From positions 1-24,073 of the forward strand of contig JAFDBW010000036.1 of NCBI GenBank assembly GCA_019313105.1: 24,073 nucleotides of DNA. Reading direction: 5' to 3'. The DNA is from Deltaproteobacteria bacterium (GTDB lineage Bacteria > Desulfobacterota > Desulfuromonadia > Desulfuromonadales > BM103). A program made the translations under genes and the position numbers. The notes beneath the pieces are model-generated. The model had not been told where the DNA came from. It saw only the letters and a program-made list of their open reading frames with translations, and searched no databases. Shown here piece by piece: positions 1 to 8,417 of the stretch. The first letter of the stretch is position 1; every line of letters starts with the position of its first letter.

Positions 1-89
1 GAAAAGGCGATAGCAATAAACGAAAGCGCGATGTAAGAATATACGCGCCTGCCAAGGTTACGGCAATTCTGTTGCTTTATTTCGAGTTT

Positions 90-116
90 TTGACTAATCT
101 CTAGCCCCTTTATATT
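90..116 (+). promoter_or_regulatory. possible sigma70 promoter of miaB
   Basis: A TTGACT box (90-95) and a TATATT box (111-116) are separated by 15 bp, shorter than the ideal 17. They lie just upstream of the miaB start. The spacing is suboptimal, so this is only a candidate. Bases 1-89 hold no recognisable gene. Confidence 0.35.
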
Positions 117-133
117 GGTCAGGACATAACCCT

Positions 134-1471
134 ATGAATAATAAAGCTTTTTATCTTGAGACCTTCGGCTGCCAGATGAATGTCGTTGATTCGGAACGAA
201 TTGTTGACCTGCTCGGCGGCATCGGTTACCGGCAGGTGGACAAGCCCGACCAAGCCGGCCTGATCCTGCTGAACACCTGTGCTGTTCGCGATAAAGCGGT
301 CCGCAAGGCCTACGGCCACCTGGGTCGCTTCAAGCCCCTTAAAGACCGTAATCCGGAACTCATTCTCGGCATGGGAGGTTGTATCGCCCAGCAGGAGGGC
401 AAGCAGCTTCTCGAGGAGTTCCCTTACCTGGACCTGGTGTTCGGCACCCACAACGTTCACCGTCTGCCTGAACTGGTGCAAAAGGTTGCCGATAAGCACG
501 TGCGTTGCGAAGAAACCGATTTCCTCGATCGCGACACGCGGCTGCAGCTTTTCCCTTCCCGGACCGGCCAGGATGCCTACACACGTTTTGTGACGGTTAT
601 GCAGGGTTGTGACAACTTCTGCAGTTACTGCGTGGTGCCTTATGTCCGTGGCCGCGAGATCAGCCGGCCCAGCGAGGAGATCCTCGAAGAAATCCGCGAA
701 CTGGCATTACAGGGTGTGCGCGAGGTGACCCTGATCGGCCAGAATGTCAACTCTTACGGGCTTAAAGACGAGGCGGAACTTTCTTTTGCCGGGCTCCTGA
801 AGCAGGTCAATGCGATTAATGGTATAGAGAGGATTCGCTTTACCACGTCTCACCCTAAAGATCTGTCCGATGAACTGATCGACTGCTTCGGTTCTCTTGA
901 AAAGCTTTGCAAACACCTGCACCTGCCGATCCAGTGTGGCTCCGACAAGATCCTGCGGGCAATGAACCGGGGTTACACGCGCGAACGCTACCTGGAGATT
1001 GTCGACTGTCTGCGACGGGTCTGCCCGGATATCCGCCTGACGACGGATATCATTGTCGGCTTTCCCGGAGAGCATGATGAAGACTTTACCGAGACGATGG
1101 CATTGCTTGAGGAAGTGCGCTTCGCAGAAATCTACTCTTTCATTTATTCACCCAGAAAAGGTACGACTGCGGCTGACATCGAAGATGAAACGCCTGCAGA
1201 GGTGAAGCAGGCGCGCTTTGATCGCATGCTCGAATTGCAGCAGATGATCAGCCGCCAGACCTGGGAGGCGGATGTTGGCACGATCCAGGAGGTGCTGGTC
1301 GAAGGTGAAAGCAGGATGGGGGAGGGGCAGATTTTCGGCCGCAGTACCTGGAATCGGATTGTCAACTTCACGGGTCCGGCCGAACTCGCCGGGCATATTG
1401 TGCCAGTCAAAATTGTAAAGTCCTATCGCAATTCGCTGCTTGGCGAGTTGCCTGAGAAACGGGGGAGTTAA
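134..1471 (+). CDS. miaB: tRNA-2-methylthio-N6-dimethylallyladenosine synthase MiaB
   Basis: This 445-residue radical-SAM methylthiotransferase adds the 2-methylthio group to i6A37 of tRNAs reading UNN codons, a cytoplasmic step that improves decoding. The N-terminal UPF0004 domain shows the three cysteines of the auxiliary cluster: C13 (FGCQMN), C49 (NTCAV) and C83 (GGCIAQ). The radical-SAM CxxxCxxC motif is C159-C163-C166 (GCDNFCSYC). A C-terminal TRAM domain covers roughly residues 375-440. Length and the QNVNSYG motif fit MiaB better than MtaB or RimO. The ATG at 134 starts directly at the conserved N-terminus and is preceded by a weak AGGAC. The next gene starts only 6 bp after its stop, so the two are probably cotranscribed. 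Confidence 0.96.
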   Translation: MNNKAFYLETFGCQMNVVDSERIVDLLGGIGYRQVDKPDQAGLILLNTCAVRDKAVRKAYGHLGRFKPLKDRNPELILGMGGCIAQQEGKQLLEEFPYLDLVFGTHNVHRLPELVQKVADKHVRCEETDFLDRDTRLQLFPSRTGQDAYTRFVTVMQGCDNFCSYCVVPYVRGREISRPSEEILEEIRELALQGVREVTLIGQNVNSYGLKDEAELSFAGLLKQVNAINGIERIRFTTSHPKDLSDELIDCFGSLEKLCKHLHLPIQCGSDKILRAMNRGYTRERYLEIVDCLRRVCPDIRLTTDIIVGFPGEHDEDFTETMALLEEVRFAEIYSFIYSPRKGTTAADIEDETPAEVKQARFDRMLELQQMISRQTWEADVGTIQEVLVEGESRMGEGQIFGRSTWNRIVNFTGPAELAGHIVPVKIVKSYRNSLLGELPEKRGS

Positions 1472-1477
1472 AACGCC

Positions 1478-2545
1478 ATGAATAAACAGGATTTCGCTTT
1501 CTTCAAAGAACTCGTTGAGGCGCCGAGCCCGTCCGGCTTCGAACAGCCGGCGCAACGGGTGATCCGCAAGGCGCTGGCAGATGTTGCCGATGATATCCGC
1601 ACCGATGTCATGGGCAACGTGGTGGCGCATATCGAGGGCCCGGAAGGCGCCCCGCGCCTGATGCTGGCGGGGCACTGCGATGAAATCGGTTTCATGATCA
1701 AGTATGTCGATGACCAGGGTTACCTGTTCTTTGCGCCGATCGGCGGAGTCGATGCGCATCTTGTGCCGGGCCAAAGAGTGACTGTACACACGAAGACCGG
1801 CCCTGTCCCGGGCGTCGTGGGCAAACGTCCGATTCACCAGACCGAGCCGCAGGACCGTGAGAAGGTCATGCCGTTCAAGAACCAGTTTATCGATATCGGC
1901 TGCTCCAGCAAGAAAGCCGCCGAAAAGCTCGTATCGATCGGCGACCCGGTGACCTTCAGCGTTGGCGTTGAGCGCCTGCAAGGCTCCCGCCTGACTTCCC
2001 GGGCGCTGGATGACAAGATGGGCGCCTATATCGTCGCCCAGGTCCTGCGGGAAGTCCGTCGCCAGAATAACCTGGTGGTTGACCTCTACGGCGTCTCGAC
2101 GGTGCAGGAAGAGGTCGGCCTGCGCGGTGGGGCGACCAGCGCCTATGGCGTGCAGCCAGATATCGGCATTGCCGTTGAGGTTGGCTTTGCCAGTGATTAT
2201 CCTGACGCAGACCACAAACACTCCGGAGAGATCAGCCTTGGCAAGGGCCCGATCATCGCCCGTGGCCCAAATATCAATCCCGTCCTGTTCGATCTTCTGG
2301 TCTCAACAGCCAAAACGGAAAAAATCCCTTACCAGGTGATTGGTATCCCGCGAGCCACCGGAACCGATGCCAATGTTATGCAGCTGGTCCGCGGTGGTGT
2401 TGCGACAGCCCTGGTCAGCATCCCGTTACGCTACATGCACACGCCAGTCGAAGTGCTCGACTGGGCCGACCTCGAAGGTGCGGTCAAGCTTCTGTCCAGT
2501 CTCTGTGGCAGGCTGACAGAAAAGAGTTCTTTTATCCCGGGCTGA
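1478..2545 (+). CDS. M42 family metallopeptidase (glutamyl/general aminopeptidase-like)
   Basis: This 355-residue protein belongs to the M42 family of dinuclear-metal aminopeptidases (TET/FrvX-like), which trim peptides in the cytosol, often as dodecamers. Visible ligand motifs are H66-x-D68 (GHCDEIG), D178/D179 (RALDDK), the glutamate pair E211-E212 (VQEEVG), D240/D243 after VEVGFAS, and H321 (YMHTPVE). All expected metal and catalytic residues appear present. A GGGGGAG Shine-Dalgarno (SD) sequence inside the end of miaB precedes the ATG at 1478, and the 6-bp gap implies an operon. Substrate specificity cannot be read from sequence. Some members are annotated as endoglucanase M, but peptidase activity is the established family function. 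Confidence 0.93.
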   Translation: MNKQDFAFFKELVEAPSPSGFEQPAQRVIRKALADVADDIRTDVMGNVVAHIEGPEGAPRLMLAGHCDEIGFMIKYVDDQGYLFFAPIGGVDAHLVPGQRVTVHTKTGPVPGVVGKRPIHQTEPQDREKVMPFKNQFIDIGCSSKKAAEKLVSIGDPVTFSVGVERLQGSRLTSRALDDKMGAYIVAQVLREVRRQNNLVVDLYGVSTVQEEVGLRGGATSAYGVQPDIGIAVEVGFASDYPDADHKHSGEISLGKGPIIARGPNINPVLFDLLVSTAKTEKIPYQVIGIPRATGTDANVMQLVRGGVATALVSIPLRYMHTPVEVLDWADLEGAVKLLSSLCGRLTEKSSFIPG

Positions 2546-2593
2546 CCGTTTGTCGTTGCTGGGAATAAAGTCTTGTAATGGCCGAAAAAACGC

Positions 2594-2622
2594 TTGACAA
2601 TGCAAGGTGTTTTGAATACATT
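2594..2622 (+). promoter_or_regulatory. sigma70 promoter of rplM-rpsI
   Basis: A perfect TTGACA (2594-2599) is followed after exactly 17 bp by TACATT (2617-2622, 4 of 6 consensus). Transcription would begin near 2630, giving a leader of about 45 nt before rplM. It sits in the gap after the M42 peptidase, as expected for a separately controlled ribosomal-protein operon. Confidence 0.7.
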
Positions 2623-2675
2623 TCGTGTTTCTGTGAGCCCCGTAAACTTACAGATTGGATATAGAGAGGATAGTA

Positions 2676-3104
2676 ATGAGCACTTCAGTTGCGAAAAAAG
2701 ATGAGCTCCAGAAAGACTGGTATGTTGTCGACCTGGAAGATAAGGTCCTTGGCCGGGCGGCTACCGAGATTGCCCGTGTCCTGCGTGGCAAGCACAAGGC
2801 CATTTACACCCCGAGCGTTGACACCGGCGATTTTGTTATCGTCCTCAACGCAGAGAAAGTCCGTCTGACCGGCAACAAGTTGGCTCAGAAAAAGTACTAT
2901 CGTCACAGCGGCTATACCGGCGGCCTGACGACAATTACTGCCGACAAGTTGCTTGAAAAGGCCCCTGAAGAACTGATCAGGAAAGCCGTCAAGGGGATGC
3001 TGCCGAAAAACAAGCTCGGCCGTCAGATGTACAGAAAACTTAAAGTCTATTGCGGTGCCAATCATCCGCATCAGGCACAGCAGCCCAAAGAACTTCAGGT
3101 TTAA
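2676..3104 (+). CDS. rplM: 50S ribosomal protein L13
   Basis: This 142-residue protein is L13, an early-assembling 23S rRNA-binding protein of the large subunit. The motifs DWYVVDLEDKVLGRAATEIA, HKAIYTPSVDTGDFV and GMLPKNKLGRQMYRKLKVY are typical of the family, and 142 residues equals the Escherichia coli length. An in-frame TTG at 2655 would add seven residues, but the GAGAGGA SD at 2664-2670 points to the ATG at 2676, which also gives the expected N-terminus. It is followed 23 bp later by rpsI, the near-universal rplM-rpsI pairing. Confidence 0.97.
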   Translation: MSTSVAKKDELQKDWYVVDLEDKVLGRAATEIARVLRGKHKAIYTPSVDTGDFVIVLNAEKVRLTGNKLAQKKYYRHSGYTGGLTTITADKLLEKAPEELIRKAVKGMLPKNKLGRQMYRKLKVYCGANHPHQAQQPKELQV

Positions 3105-3127
3105 GGGAATTCAGGAGAAATTAGACG

Positions 3128-3520
3128 ATGGCCGAACAGAAAATTTACGCCACCGGCAGGAGAAAGACCTCTATCGCGCGTGTCTGGATGAAGCCGGGAA
3201 CAGGTGAGATTACCATCAACAAACGGACGATGGATGAATACTTCGGTCGCCCGACTTCCAAAATGGTCGTGCGCCAGCCGCTCGAACTGACCGACAATAT
3301 CGGCAAGTTCGACATCAACGTGAATGTTTGCGGTGGAGGCCCTTCCGGTCAGGCCGGTGCGATCAAGCACGGCATCACCAAGGCTCTGCTCGAGGTTGAT
3401 CCGGAGCTTCGCGCTTCACTGAAAAAAGCCGGGTTCATTACCCGTGACAGTCGTATCAAGGAGCGTAAGAAGTACGGTAGACGCGGAGCGCGCCGCAGCT
3501 TCCAGTTCTCCAAGCGTTAA
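3128..3520 (+). CDS. rpsI: 30S ribosomal protein S9
   Basis: This 130-residue protein is S9, whose basic C-terminal tail reaches the P-site tRNA anticodon. The YATGRRKTSIARVW start, the GGGPSGQAGAIKHGI segment and the terminal KKYGRRGARRSFQFSKR with invariant KR end are diagnostic. An AGGAG SD about 12 nt upstream supports the ATG at 3128. It is the second and last gene of the rplM operon, and hairpins follow its stop codon. Confidence 0.98.
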   Translation: MAEQKIYATGRRKTSIARVWMKPGTGEITINKRTMDEYFGRPTSKMVVRQPLELTDNIGKFDINVNVCGGGPSGQAGAIKHGITKALLEVDPELRASLKKAGFITRDSRIKERKKYGRRGARRSFQFSKR

Positions 3521-3555
3521 TGACTTGCGACCTTTCGGTCGTCATGGTATTTGCT

Positions 3556-3589
3556 GGAAAGAGGGAAACCTGCGGGTTTCCCTCTTTCC
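3556..3589 (+). terminator. perfect 15-bp hairpin between rpsI and argC, terminator or attenuator-like
   Basis: The arm at 3556-3570 (GGAAAGAGGGAAACC) pairs perfectly with 3575-3589 around a TGCG loop. Only GTTT follows, not a real T-tract, so intrinsic termination may be inefficient. A smaller hairpin with stem CGACC (3528-3532) and GGTCG (3537-3541) lies just before it. The argC SD starts 6 bp after the large stem, so the structure may also influence argC expression or mRNA processing. Confidence 0.5.
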
Positions 3590-3607
3590 GTTTCAAGGAG
3601 ATAAGCT

Positions 3608-4645
3608 ATGCATCGGATTGCTGTCATTGGTGCAAGTGGGTATACCGGGGCAGAGCTCTTGCGCCTGCTTGTCCAGCACCCGGATGTCGAGTTGGTATGC
3701 GTCACCTCACGTCAGTATGCCGGACAACCGGTGGATGGGATATTCCCTTCACTGAGGAGTCTTGTGGATCTGAACTTTGAAGATCTCGACTCTGGCGGAC
3801 TGGCCGGCCGGGTTGACCTGGTTTTTACGGCGGTGCCTCACCAGACTGCCATGAATATGGTCCCGGAGCTGCTTGATGCCGGTTGCCGGGTTGTCGACCT
3901 GTCTGCCGATTTCCGGCTCAGGGATGTTGCCACCTACGAAGCATGGTATCAGGCGCACACCTCCCCTGATTTGCTCTCTGAGGTGATTTACGGACTACCT
4001 GAACTGTTTCGGGAACATATCCCTGTGGCAAGACTGGTCGCCAACCCCGGTTGTTATCCTACCAGTATTGCTCTGGCTTTGACGCCTTTGCTGGAGGAGA
4101 AATTGATTGATCCGGCGACCATTATTGTTGACAGCAAGTCCGGGACCAGTGGTGCCGGTCGTTCGGCCAAACTGGATACGATCTTCTGTGAAGTTAATGA
4201 GGGCTTCAAGGCCTATGGATTGCCTCGACACAGGCACACACCTGAGATCGAACAAACTCTCAGTGTGGTCTCGGGTGAGGCTGTGACGATCAGTTTCACT
4301 CCGCATCTTCTGCCTTTAAACCGGGGCATCCTGAGCACTTGCTACGCTTCTCTGGAAGGCCCCGCCACCCTCGACGAACTGCATGGGCACTACCTTAACA
4401 GGTACTCTGCGGAAACTTTTGTACGGATCCTGCCGAAGGGGCAACTACCAAATATCTCACAGGTCACTGGCAGTAATTTCTGTGACATCGGCCTGGCGGT
4501 TGACGATCGAACCGGTCGGGTCATTGCGGTTGCAGTGATTGACAACTTGGTCAAGGGGGCTGCAGGACAGGCATTGCAGAACATGAATCTCATGCTTGGC
4601 CTGCCGGAGCAAACGGGACTGATGGTAGCTCCGGGCTTTCCTTAA
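3608..4645 (+). CDS. argC: N-acetyl-gamma-glutamyl-phosphate reductase
   Basis: ArgC reduces N-acetylglutamyl phosphate to the semialdehyde with NADPH, the third step of arginine biosynthesis. The 345-residue protein starts with the nucleotide-binding motif GASGYTG (8-14). The catalytic cysteine is C149 in NPGCYPTS, and the RHRHTPEI segment carries the conserved histidines. An AAGGAG SD (3595-3600) with a 7-nt spacer fixes the ATG at 3608. No other arg gene is present, so the gene is isolated from its pathway here. It is bounded by a hairpin upstream and a terminator downstream. Confidence 0.97.
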   Translation: MHRIAVIGASGYTGAELLRLLVQHPDVELVCVTSRQYAGQPVDGIFPSLRSLVDLNFEDLDSGGLAGRVDLVFTAVPHQTAMNMVPELLDAGCRVVDLSADFRLRDVATYEAWYQAHTSPDLLSEVIYGLPELFREHIPVARLVANPGCYPTSIALALTPLLEEKLIDPATIIVDSKSGTSGAGRSAKLDTIFCEVNEGFKAYGLPRHRHTPEIEQTLSVVSGEAVTISFTPHLLPLNRGILSTCYASLEGPATLDELHGHYLNRYSAETFVRILPKGQLPNISQVTGSNFCDIGLAVDDRTGRVIAVAVIDNLVKGAAGQALQNMNLMLGLPEQTGLMVAPGFP

Positions 4646-4659
4646 GTGCAATGCAACAA

Positions 4660-4698
4660 CAAAGGCCACTCGCTACGCAGGTGGCCTTTGCTTTTTTC
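4660..4698 (+). terminator. rho-independent terminator of argC
   Basis: The stem CAAAGGCCAC (4660-4669) pairs with GTGGCCTTTG (4681-4690) around an 11-nt loop and is followed by CTTTTTTC. It lies 15 bp after the argC stop and separates argC from the converging minus-strand gene. Confidence 0.88.
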
Positions 4699-4774
4699 GT
4701 GTCCTTGTGATTCACGCTTCGTACTCAGCAGATCGTGCTTGCTTCACAAATATCATAGAGGTTGAAGTTAGGTT

Positions 4775-4798
4775 GGCCGCGGATCGATCTCAGCGGCC
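4775..4798 (-). other. GC-rich hairpin downstream of the HD-GYP gene
   Basis: GGCCGC (4775-4780) and GCGGCC (4793-4798) form a 6-bp stem with a 12-nt loop containing ATCGAT, about 17 bp beyond the stop of the minus-strand gene. There is no T-tract, so it is at best a weak or factor-dependent 3' end. Nothing else is seen between 4699 and 4815. Confidence 0.3.
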
Positions 4799-4815
4799 TG
4801 GATCTGATTATATGG

Positions 4816-6858
4816 TTATTCAGGGCGTTGGCCTAAACTGCTCATCTCGACGAATGCCGCGGCCACTCTCGGATCGAATTGAGTTCCGGAATGATCTTGA
4901 ATTTCCTGGAGTGCAACCTCATCGGATAACGCTCTACGATACGGTCGATCGGAGGTCATCGCATCGAAAGTATCGCAGACGGCAAGAATTTTGCCTTCAA
5001 TGCACCACTCATCACCGCTTAATCCATTGGGGTAACCGTTGCCATCAAAGCGTTCGTGGTGCTGTTCGATAATCTCACGCACCGTGTCGAGAAAATGAAT
5101 CGGCTCCAGTATGCGCACGCCGATTGAAGGGTGCAACTTAAGAACATCGATGTCCGCAGGGGTCAATTTCTCCTTCTTATGGAGCAAATTGACATCAATG
5201 CCAATCTTGCCGATGTCATGCAGAATCGCCGCCTGTTCGAGTTGCTTGAGTGCGTCACCATCAATTCCCAGTTTTTTTGCCAGGGCGACACTCAACTTGG
5301 TAACCCGTTCTGAGTGACCTCTTGTATAAGCATCGTTGGCCTCGATCGCTGAGACGAGTGCATGGACGGTGTTCAGGTACATGCTCTCTTGTTCTTCGTA
5401 GAAACGTGCATTGCGGATCGCGATGCTGGCCTGGGCGGCGATGGTTGTCAGGAGTTCCAGATCGGAAGGGCCGAATTCGCTGCCATCGATCGGGTTGGCA
5501 ACGGTAATCGTACCAATGACCGAGCCTTTGTCCGACAATGGCGCACAAATGACTGATTCGCGGATAAAGCCGAGTCGGCTCATTTTGCTGAACTCGCGAG
5601 TTTTGTTCACGTCCGCCACGAGTCTCGGCTTGTTGTGGTTCATGACCCAGTAGGAGACCCCTCCCTGCGTGAGAGGGATGTCTTGCGAGCGGTCGAAATC
5701 TTCCGACAGTCCCTCTGAACCGCCGACAGTCAGGTCGCCGGTCTCCCGGTTTTTCATCAGGATGTAGCCGACCTGTGCGTGCAGTGTTTCCACACTCTTC
5801 CGGCTGAGCAGGTTCAACAGTTTTTCCAGGTCTATGGTGGCGTTGACCGCCAGACCCATTTTATAAAGTGCCTGCAGGCGATCGACGGCCTGCGAGAGGA
5901 CCACGTTTTTTTCTTCAAGTTCACTGGCAAGGTCGGTGATCTTGTAGTTGGCTTCCTCAATTTCCTCAATCCGTTCCTCAAGATTGATGTTGAGGTATTC
6001 GATCTCCTTAAGGCGGTCCTCAAGGGTCAGATTCATGGCGTGTAGCTCCTCGCTATGCGCCAGCTTTTCCTGGTTGATGGCAAGCAGACGTTCATTCTTG
6101 ATCGTCGATTCCATCATCTCGCGCAGTCGTTGAACCATGAAGTTGAACTTGGAGGAGAGCAGGGACATCTCGACGGAACTGCCGACAGACGCGTGAGCAT
6201 TTTCAAATTCCCCTCGCTCGACCTGGTCCATTGCGGCGACAAGCTTGCGGATCGGCTCATCGACATATACCAGGAGGAACGCTGTGATCGTCAGTATCAG
6301 GATGAGGAGCATGACTCCCGATGCGATCAATGTCGAATTACGGCCGGCGGTTTGCATGTCGGAAATTGCATCCAGCGAGACCTGGAGGTTCAGAATGCCG
6401 AGGACCTGGAGGTTCTGGTCGTGGCAGGAATAGCAGATCGGCTGATTGTAGATGGGTACAACTGAATTAAAGTAGTCTGTACCGTCGTTATCTGAAGATG
6501 TAAAGTTGAAATTGCCGGTGCGATATGCCATCAATTCTGCAGTTGTGACAAGTTCGCCGAGCTTCTGATCGTTGCCCGACATCATGACCCGTCCGGTCTC
6601 GTCGAATATCCGGACATCTTTGATCGAGGGTTCAGAGTTGATTTTTGTCAGGATGTTTACGACGCCGTCATTCTTGCCGTTGGCCATGTCCGTAATGATG
6701 CTTCTGTGGACTGTCTCGGCCAGCATGCGGCCATGTTCGCTGGCAAGCTTGCCGAGCATGGCTTTCTGGGTCTTCAGGTTGTACCAGGTTGTCAGGCCGA
6801 TTGCCACGATCAGGATCACAGAGCACAGGCCGAGAAATTTAATTTTAAGTGAGTTCAT
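4816..6858 (-). CDS. membrane HD-GYP domain sensor with periplasmic CxxCH heme motif, HAMP and GAF
   Basis: This 680-residue protein is a probable cyclic-di-GMP phosphodiesterase. In order: transmembrane helix (about 7-26), periplasmic sensor (27-175), second helix (176-199), HAMP (about 200-250), coiled coil (250-330), GAF (about 335-485) and HD-GYP (about 493-665). The HD-GYP signature looks intact: H515 (GHSERV), H547-D548 (LHDIGKIG), H600-H601-E602 and GYP 608-610, then CDTFDAMTSDRPYR. The sensor contains C142-Y-S-C145-H146, the attachment motif for covalent heme c, so redox, NO or CO sensing is an inference. The minus-strand ATG at 6856-6858 has no clear SD, but it is needed to include the first helix. 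The gene stands alone, convergent with argC and divergent from the next gene. Its target and ligand are unknown. Confidence 0.9.
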   Translation of the reverse strand: MNSLKIKFLGLCSVILIVAIGLTTWYNLKTQKAMLGKLASEHGRMLAETVHRSIITDMANGKNDGVVNILTKINSEPSIKDVRIFDETGRVMMSGNDQKLGELVTTAELMAYRTGNFNFTSSDNDGTDYFNSVVPIYNQPICYSCHDQNLQVLGILNLQVSLDAISDMQTAGRNSTLIASGVMLLILILTITAFLLVYVDEPIRKLVAAMDQVERGEFENAHASVGSSVEMSLLSSKFNFMVQRLREMMESTIKNERLLAINQEKLAHSEELHAMNLTLEDRLKEIEYLNINLEERIEEIEEANYKITDLASELEEKNVVLSQAVDRLQALYKMGLAVNATIDLEKLLNLLSRKSVETLHAQVGYILMKNRETGDLTVGGSEGLSEDFDRSQDIPLTQGGVSYWVMNHNKPRLVADVNKTREFSKMSRLGFIRESVICAPLSDKGSVIGTITVANPIDGSEFGPSDLELLTTIAAQASIAIRNARFYEEQESMYLNTVHALVSAIEANDAYTRGHSERVTKLSVALAKKLGIDGDALKQLEQAAILHDIGKIGIDVNLLHKKEKLTPADIDVLKLHPSIGVRILEPIHFLDTVREIIEQHHERFDGNGYPNGLSGDEWCIEGKILAVCDTFDAMTSDRPYRRALSDEVALQEIQDHSGTQFDPRVAAAFVEMSSLGQRPE

Positions 6859-7138
6859 ACTTTAATAAGTTGTTGCCGATAAAGAATCTGTAAAAAACAC
6901 TAAATTTCTTGACCACGCATTGCCATCGTTTATGCCGTGAACAGTTACTTTTGCCGCCCTGTCTCGACCGAAAGGCCGTAACTTGACACTCTTAATGCAA
7001 ATCTATAACTTAACAATTTGTGCAACCACGAATTTTGTTGCTGTTGACAGAGTTCTCTATTAGTTTAACCTGCTATGCGAACTTGAAAATAATTTTGCAA
7101 AAAGTACACCATCAGAAGCTTTTGTGCGGAAATTATTT
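6859..7138. other. AT-rich divergent intergenic region with candidate promoter boxes
   Basis: This 280-bp gap separates the minus-strand HD-GYP gene from the DUF2065 gene. Plus-strand TTGACA boxes occur at 6983-6988 (TATAAC at 7004-7009, 15-bp spacer) and at 7044-7049 (no well-spaced -10). I see no convincing minus-strand promoter, no riboswitch I recognise and no additional gene. Confidence 0.35.
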
Positions 7139-7333
7139 ATGCTCTCTGAAACGCTGGTTATTATTTTGGGTGTTGTCCTGATCGTCGAAGGTATCCCATG
7201 GTTCATGTCACCGCGTGGGACCAAGCGCATGTTGAGTGAACTCTTCCAGATGAATGACCGGACTCTGCGGTCTATCGGACTTGGCTTCATGCTAGCCGGT
7301 CTGATCCTTGTCTATCTTGCTAAAACCCAATAA
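7139..7333 (+). CDS. DUF2065 family small inner-membrane protein (YjeT-like)
   Basis: This 64-residue protein has two hydrophobic helices, about residues 4-21 and 44-61, joined by a short basic loop (SPRGTKRML). The EG-x(5)-P-x(3)-K-R-M pattern and RSIGLG motif match the DUF2065/YjeT family, whose function is not established. I chose the ATG at 7139 with GCGGA just upstream. A GTG at 7124 would add five residues and cannot be excluded. An AT-rich 40-bp gap precedes queA, and the two may be cotranscribed. Confidence 0.8.
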   Translation: MLSETLVIILGVVLIVEGIPWFMSPRGTKRMLSELFQMNDRTLRSIGLGFMLAGLILVYLAKTQ

Positions 7334-7373
7334 TAGATTTATTTATATATTACATCAAGCGTAAAGACGTCGA

Positions 7374-8405
7374 ATGCAACTGAACGATTTTGATTTTGAA
7401 TTGCCACATGAGCTGGTTGCACAACGTCCGCTTGAAACGCGCTCTTCATCGAGGTTGATGCATTTGTCAAGGGGCTCTCAAGCCGTTTGGCATCGACAGT
7501 TTGACGAGTTGCCAGATTTACTGCGGGAGGGGGATCTTCTCGTCCGTAACGAAACCAGAGTGTTGCCTGCCCGCTTGCTGGGGAGCAAACAAAGTGGCGG
7601 GCAAGTGGAAGTCCTGCTGCTCCGTGAGCTTGACGCCGAAAAGAATGTTTGGCGTTGCATGACCCGCAGTTCCAGACCTCTCAAGGTCGGAACCCTTGTT
7701 GATTTCCCGGCGGAGATTAACGGTGAAATTGTTGAGATCATTGAGGATGGCCAGCGCCTGATAAGGTTTTCTTCACCCGGGCCGTTCCATGAAAAACTCG
7801 AGCAGGTCGGCCATATGCCTCTGCCGCCGTATATCCGCCGAGATGACCAGCCTTTTGACAAGGATCGTTACCAGACAGTTTATGCCAACAATCCCGGAGC
7901 CGTGGCCGCACCGACCGCGGGCCTGCATTTTACCGAAGAGACCTTTACGGCTTTATCAGAGCGTAACATCGAGGTTTGTGGCGTCACATTGCACGTCGGG
8001 CCAGGAACCTTCCAACCGGTCCGGACAGATAACCTGCAAGAACATCAAATGCATTCCGAAGTTTATGACATCCCGTTGACGGCTGCGGAACGAATCAACA
8101 AAGCGCATACGGAAGGTCGCCGTATCATTGCCCTTGGTACGACTGTGACACGCACGCTTGAACACGCGATCGATGAGGATGGTCTACTCTGTGCAGGTCA
8201 GGGTGAGACGAAACTTTTTATCAAGCCCGGACATCGATTCCGTATGGTCGATGCCATGATAACCAATTTTCACTTACCAAAATCGACCCTGCTGGTACTG
8301 GTTTCTGCGTTTGCCGGAAGGGACTTTATCCTCCAGGCCTACCAGGAGGCTGTTGCAAAGGGTTACCGTTTTTTCAGTTATGGTGACTGTATGCTGATTG
8401 AATAG
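7374..8405 (+). CDS. queA: S-adenosylmethionine:tRNA ribosyltransferase-isomerase QueA
   Basis: QueA transfers and isomerises the ribosyl group of SAM onto preQ1 in tRNA, forming epoxyqueuosine at position 34. The 343-residue length is normal. Family motifs visible are the N-terminal DFDFELP, NETRVLPARLLG (59-70), VGHMPLPPYIRR (144-155), AAPTAGLHFTEE (178-189) and NFHLPKSTLL near the C-terminus. The ATG at 7374 begins at the conserved N-terminus, with only a weak AAAGACG as SD. It is followed by tgt, which acts one step earlier in the same pathway. Confidence 0.97.
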   Translation: MQLNDFDFELPHELVAQRPLETRSSSRLMHLSRGSQAVWHRQFDELPDLLREGDLLVRNETRVLPARLLGSKQSGGQVEVLLLRELDAEKNVWRCMTRSSRPLKVGTLVDFPAEINGEIVEIIEDGQRLIRFSSPGPFHEKLEQVGHMPLPPYIRRDDQPFDKDRYQTVYANNPGAVAAPTAGLHFTEETFTALSERNIEVCGVTLHVGPGTFQPVRTDNLQEHQMHSEVYDIPLTAAERINKAHTEGRRIIALGTTVTRTLEHAIDEDGLLCAGQGETKLFIKPGHRFRMVDAMITNFHLPKSTLLVLVSAFAGRDFILQAYQEAVAKGYRFFSYGDCMLIE

Positions 8406-8417
8406 CAGCGAATAGAG

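Noticed and set aside
26..48. GCGCG/CGCGC hairpin near the left edge
   Set aside because: Only 5 bp with a 13-nt loop and no T-tract; too weak to call without the upstream gene.
1148..2221. 357-codon open frame on the minus strand opposite miaB and the M42 peptidase
   Set aside because: It overlaps two well-supported genes in antisense, shows no recognisable motifs, and long antisense frames are common in GC-rich coding DNA.
6856..6882. Possible sigma28 (FliA-type) promoter: exact GCCGATAA at 6875-6882 with CATACTTT 11 bp upstream
   Set aside because: The -35 half matches only 5 of 8 bases, it lies about 250 bp from the next gene, and an 8-base match is expected about once by chance in both strands of this window.
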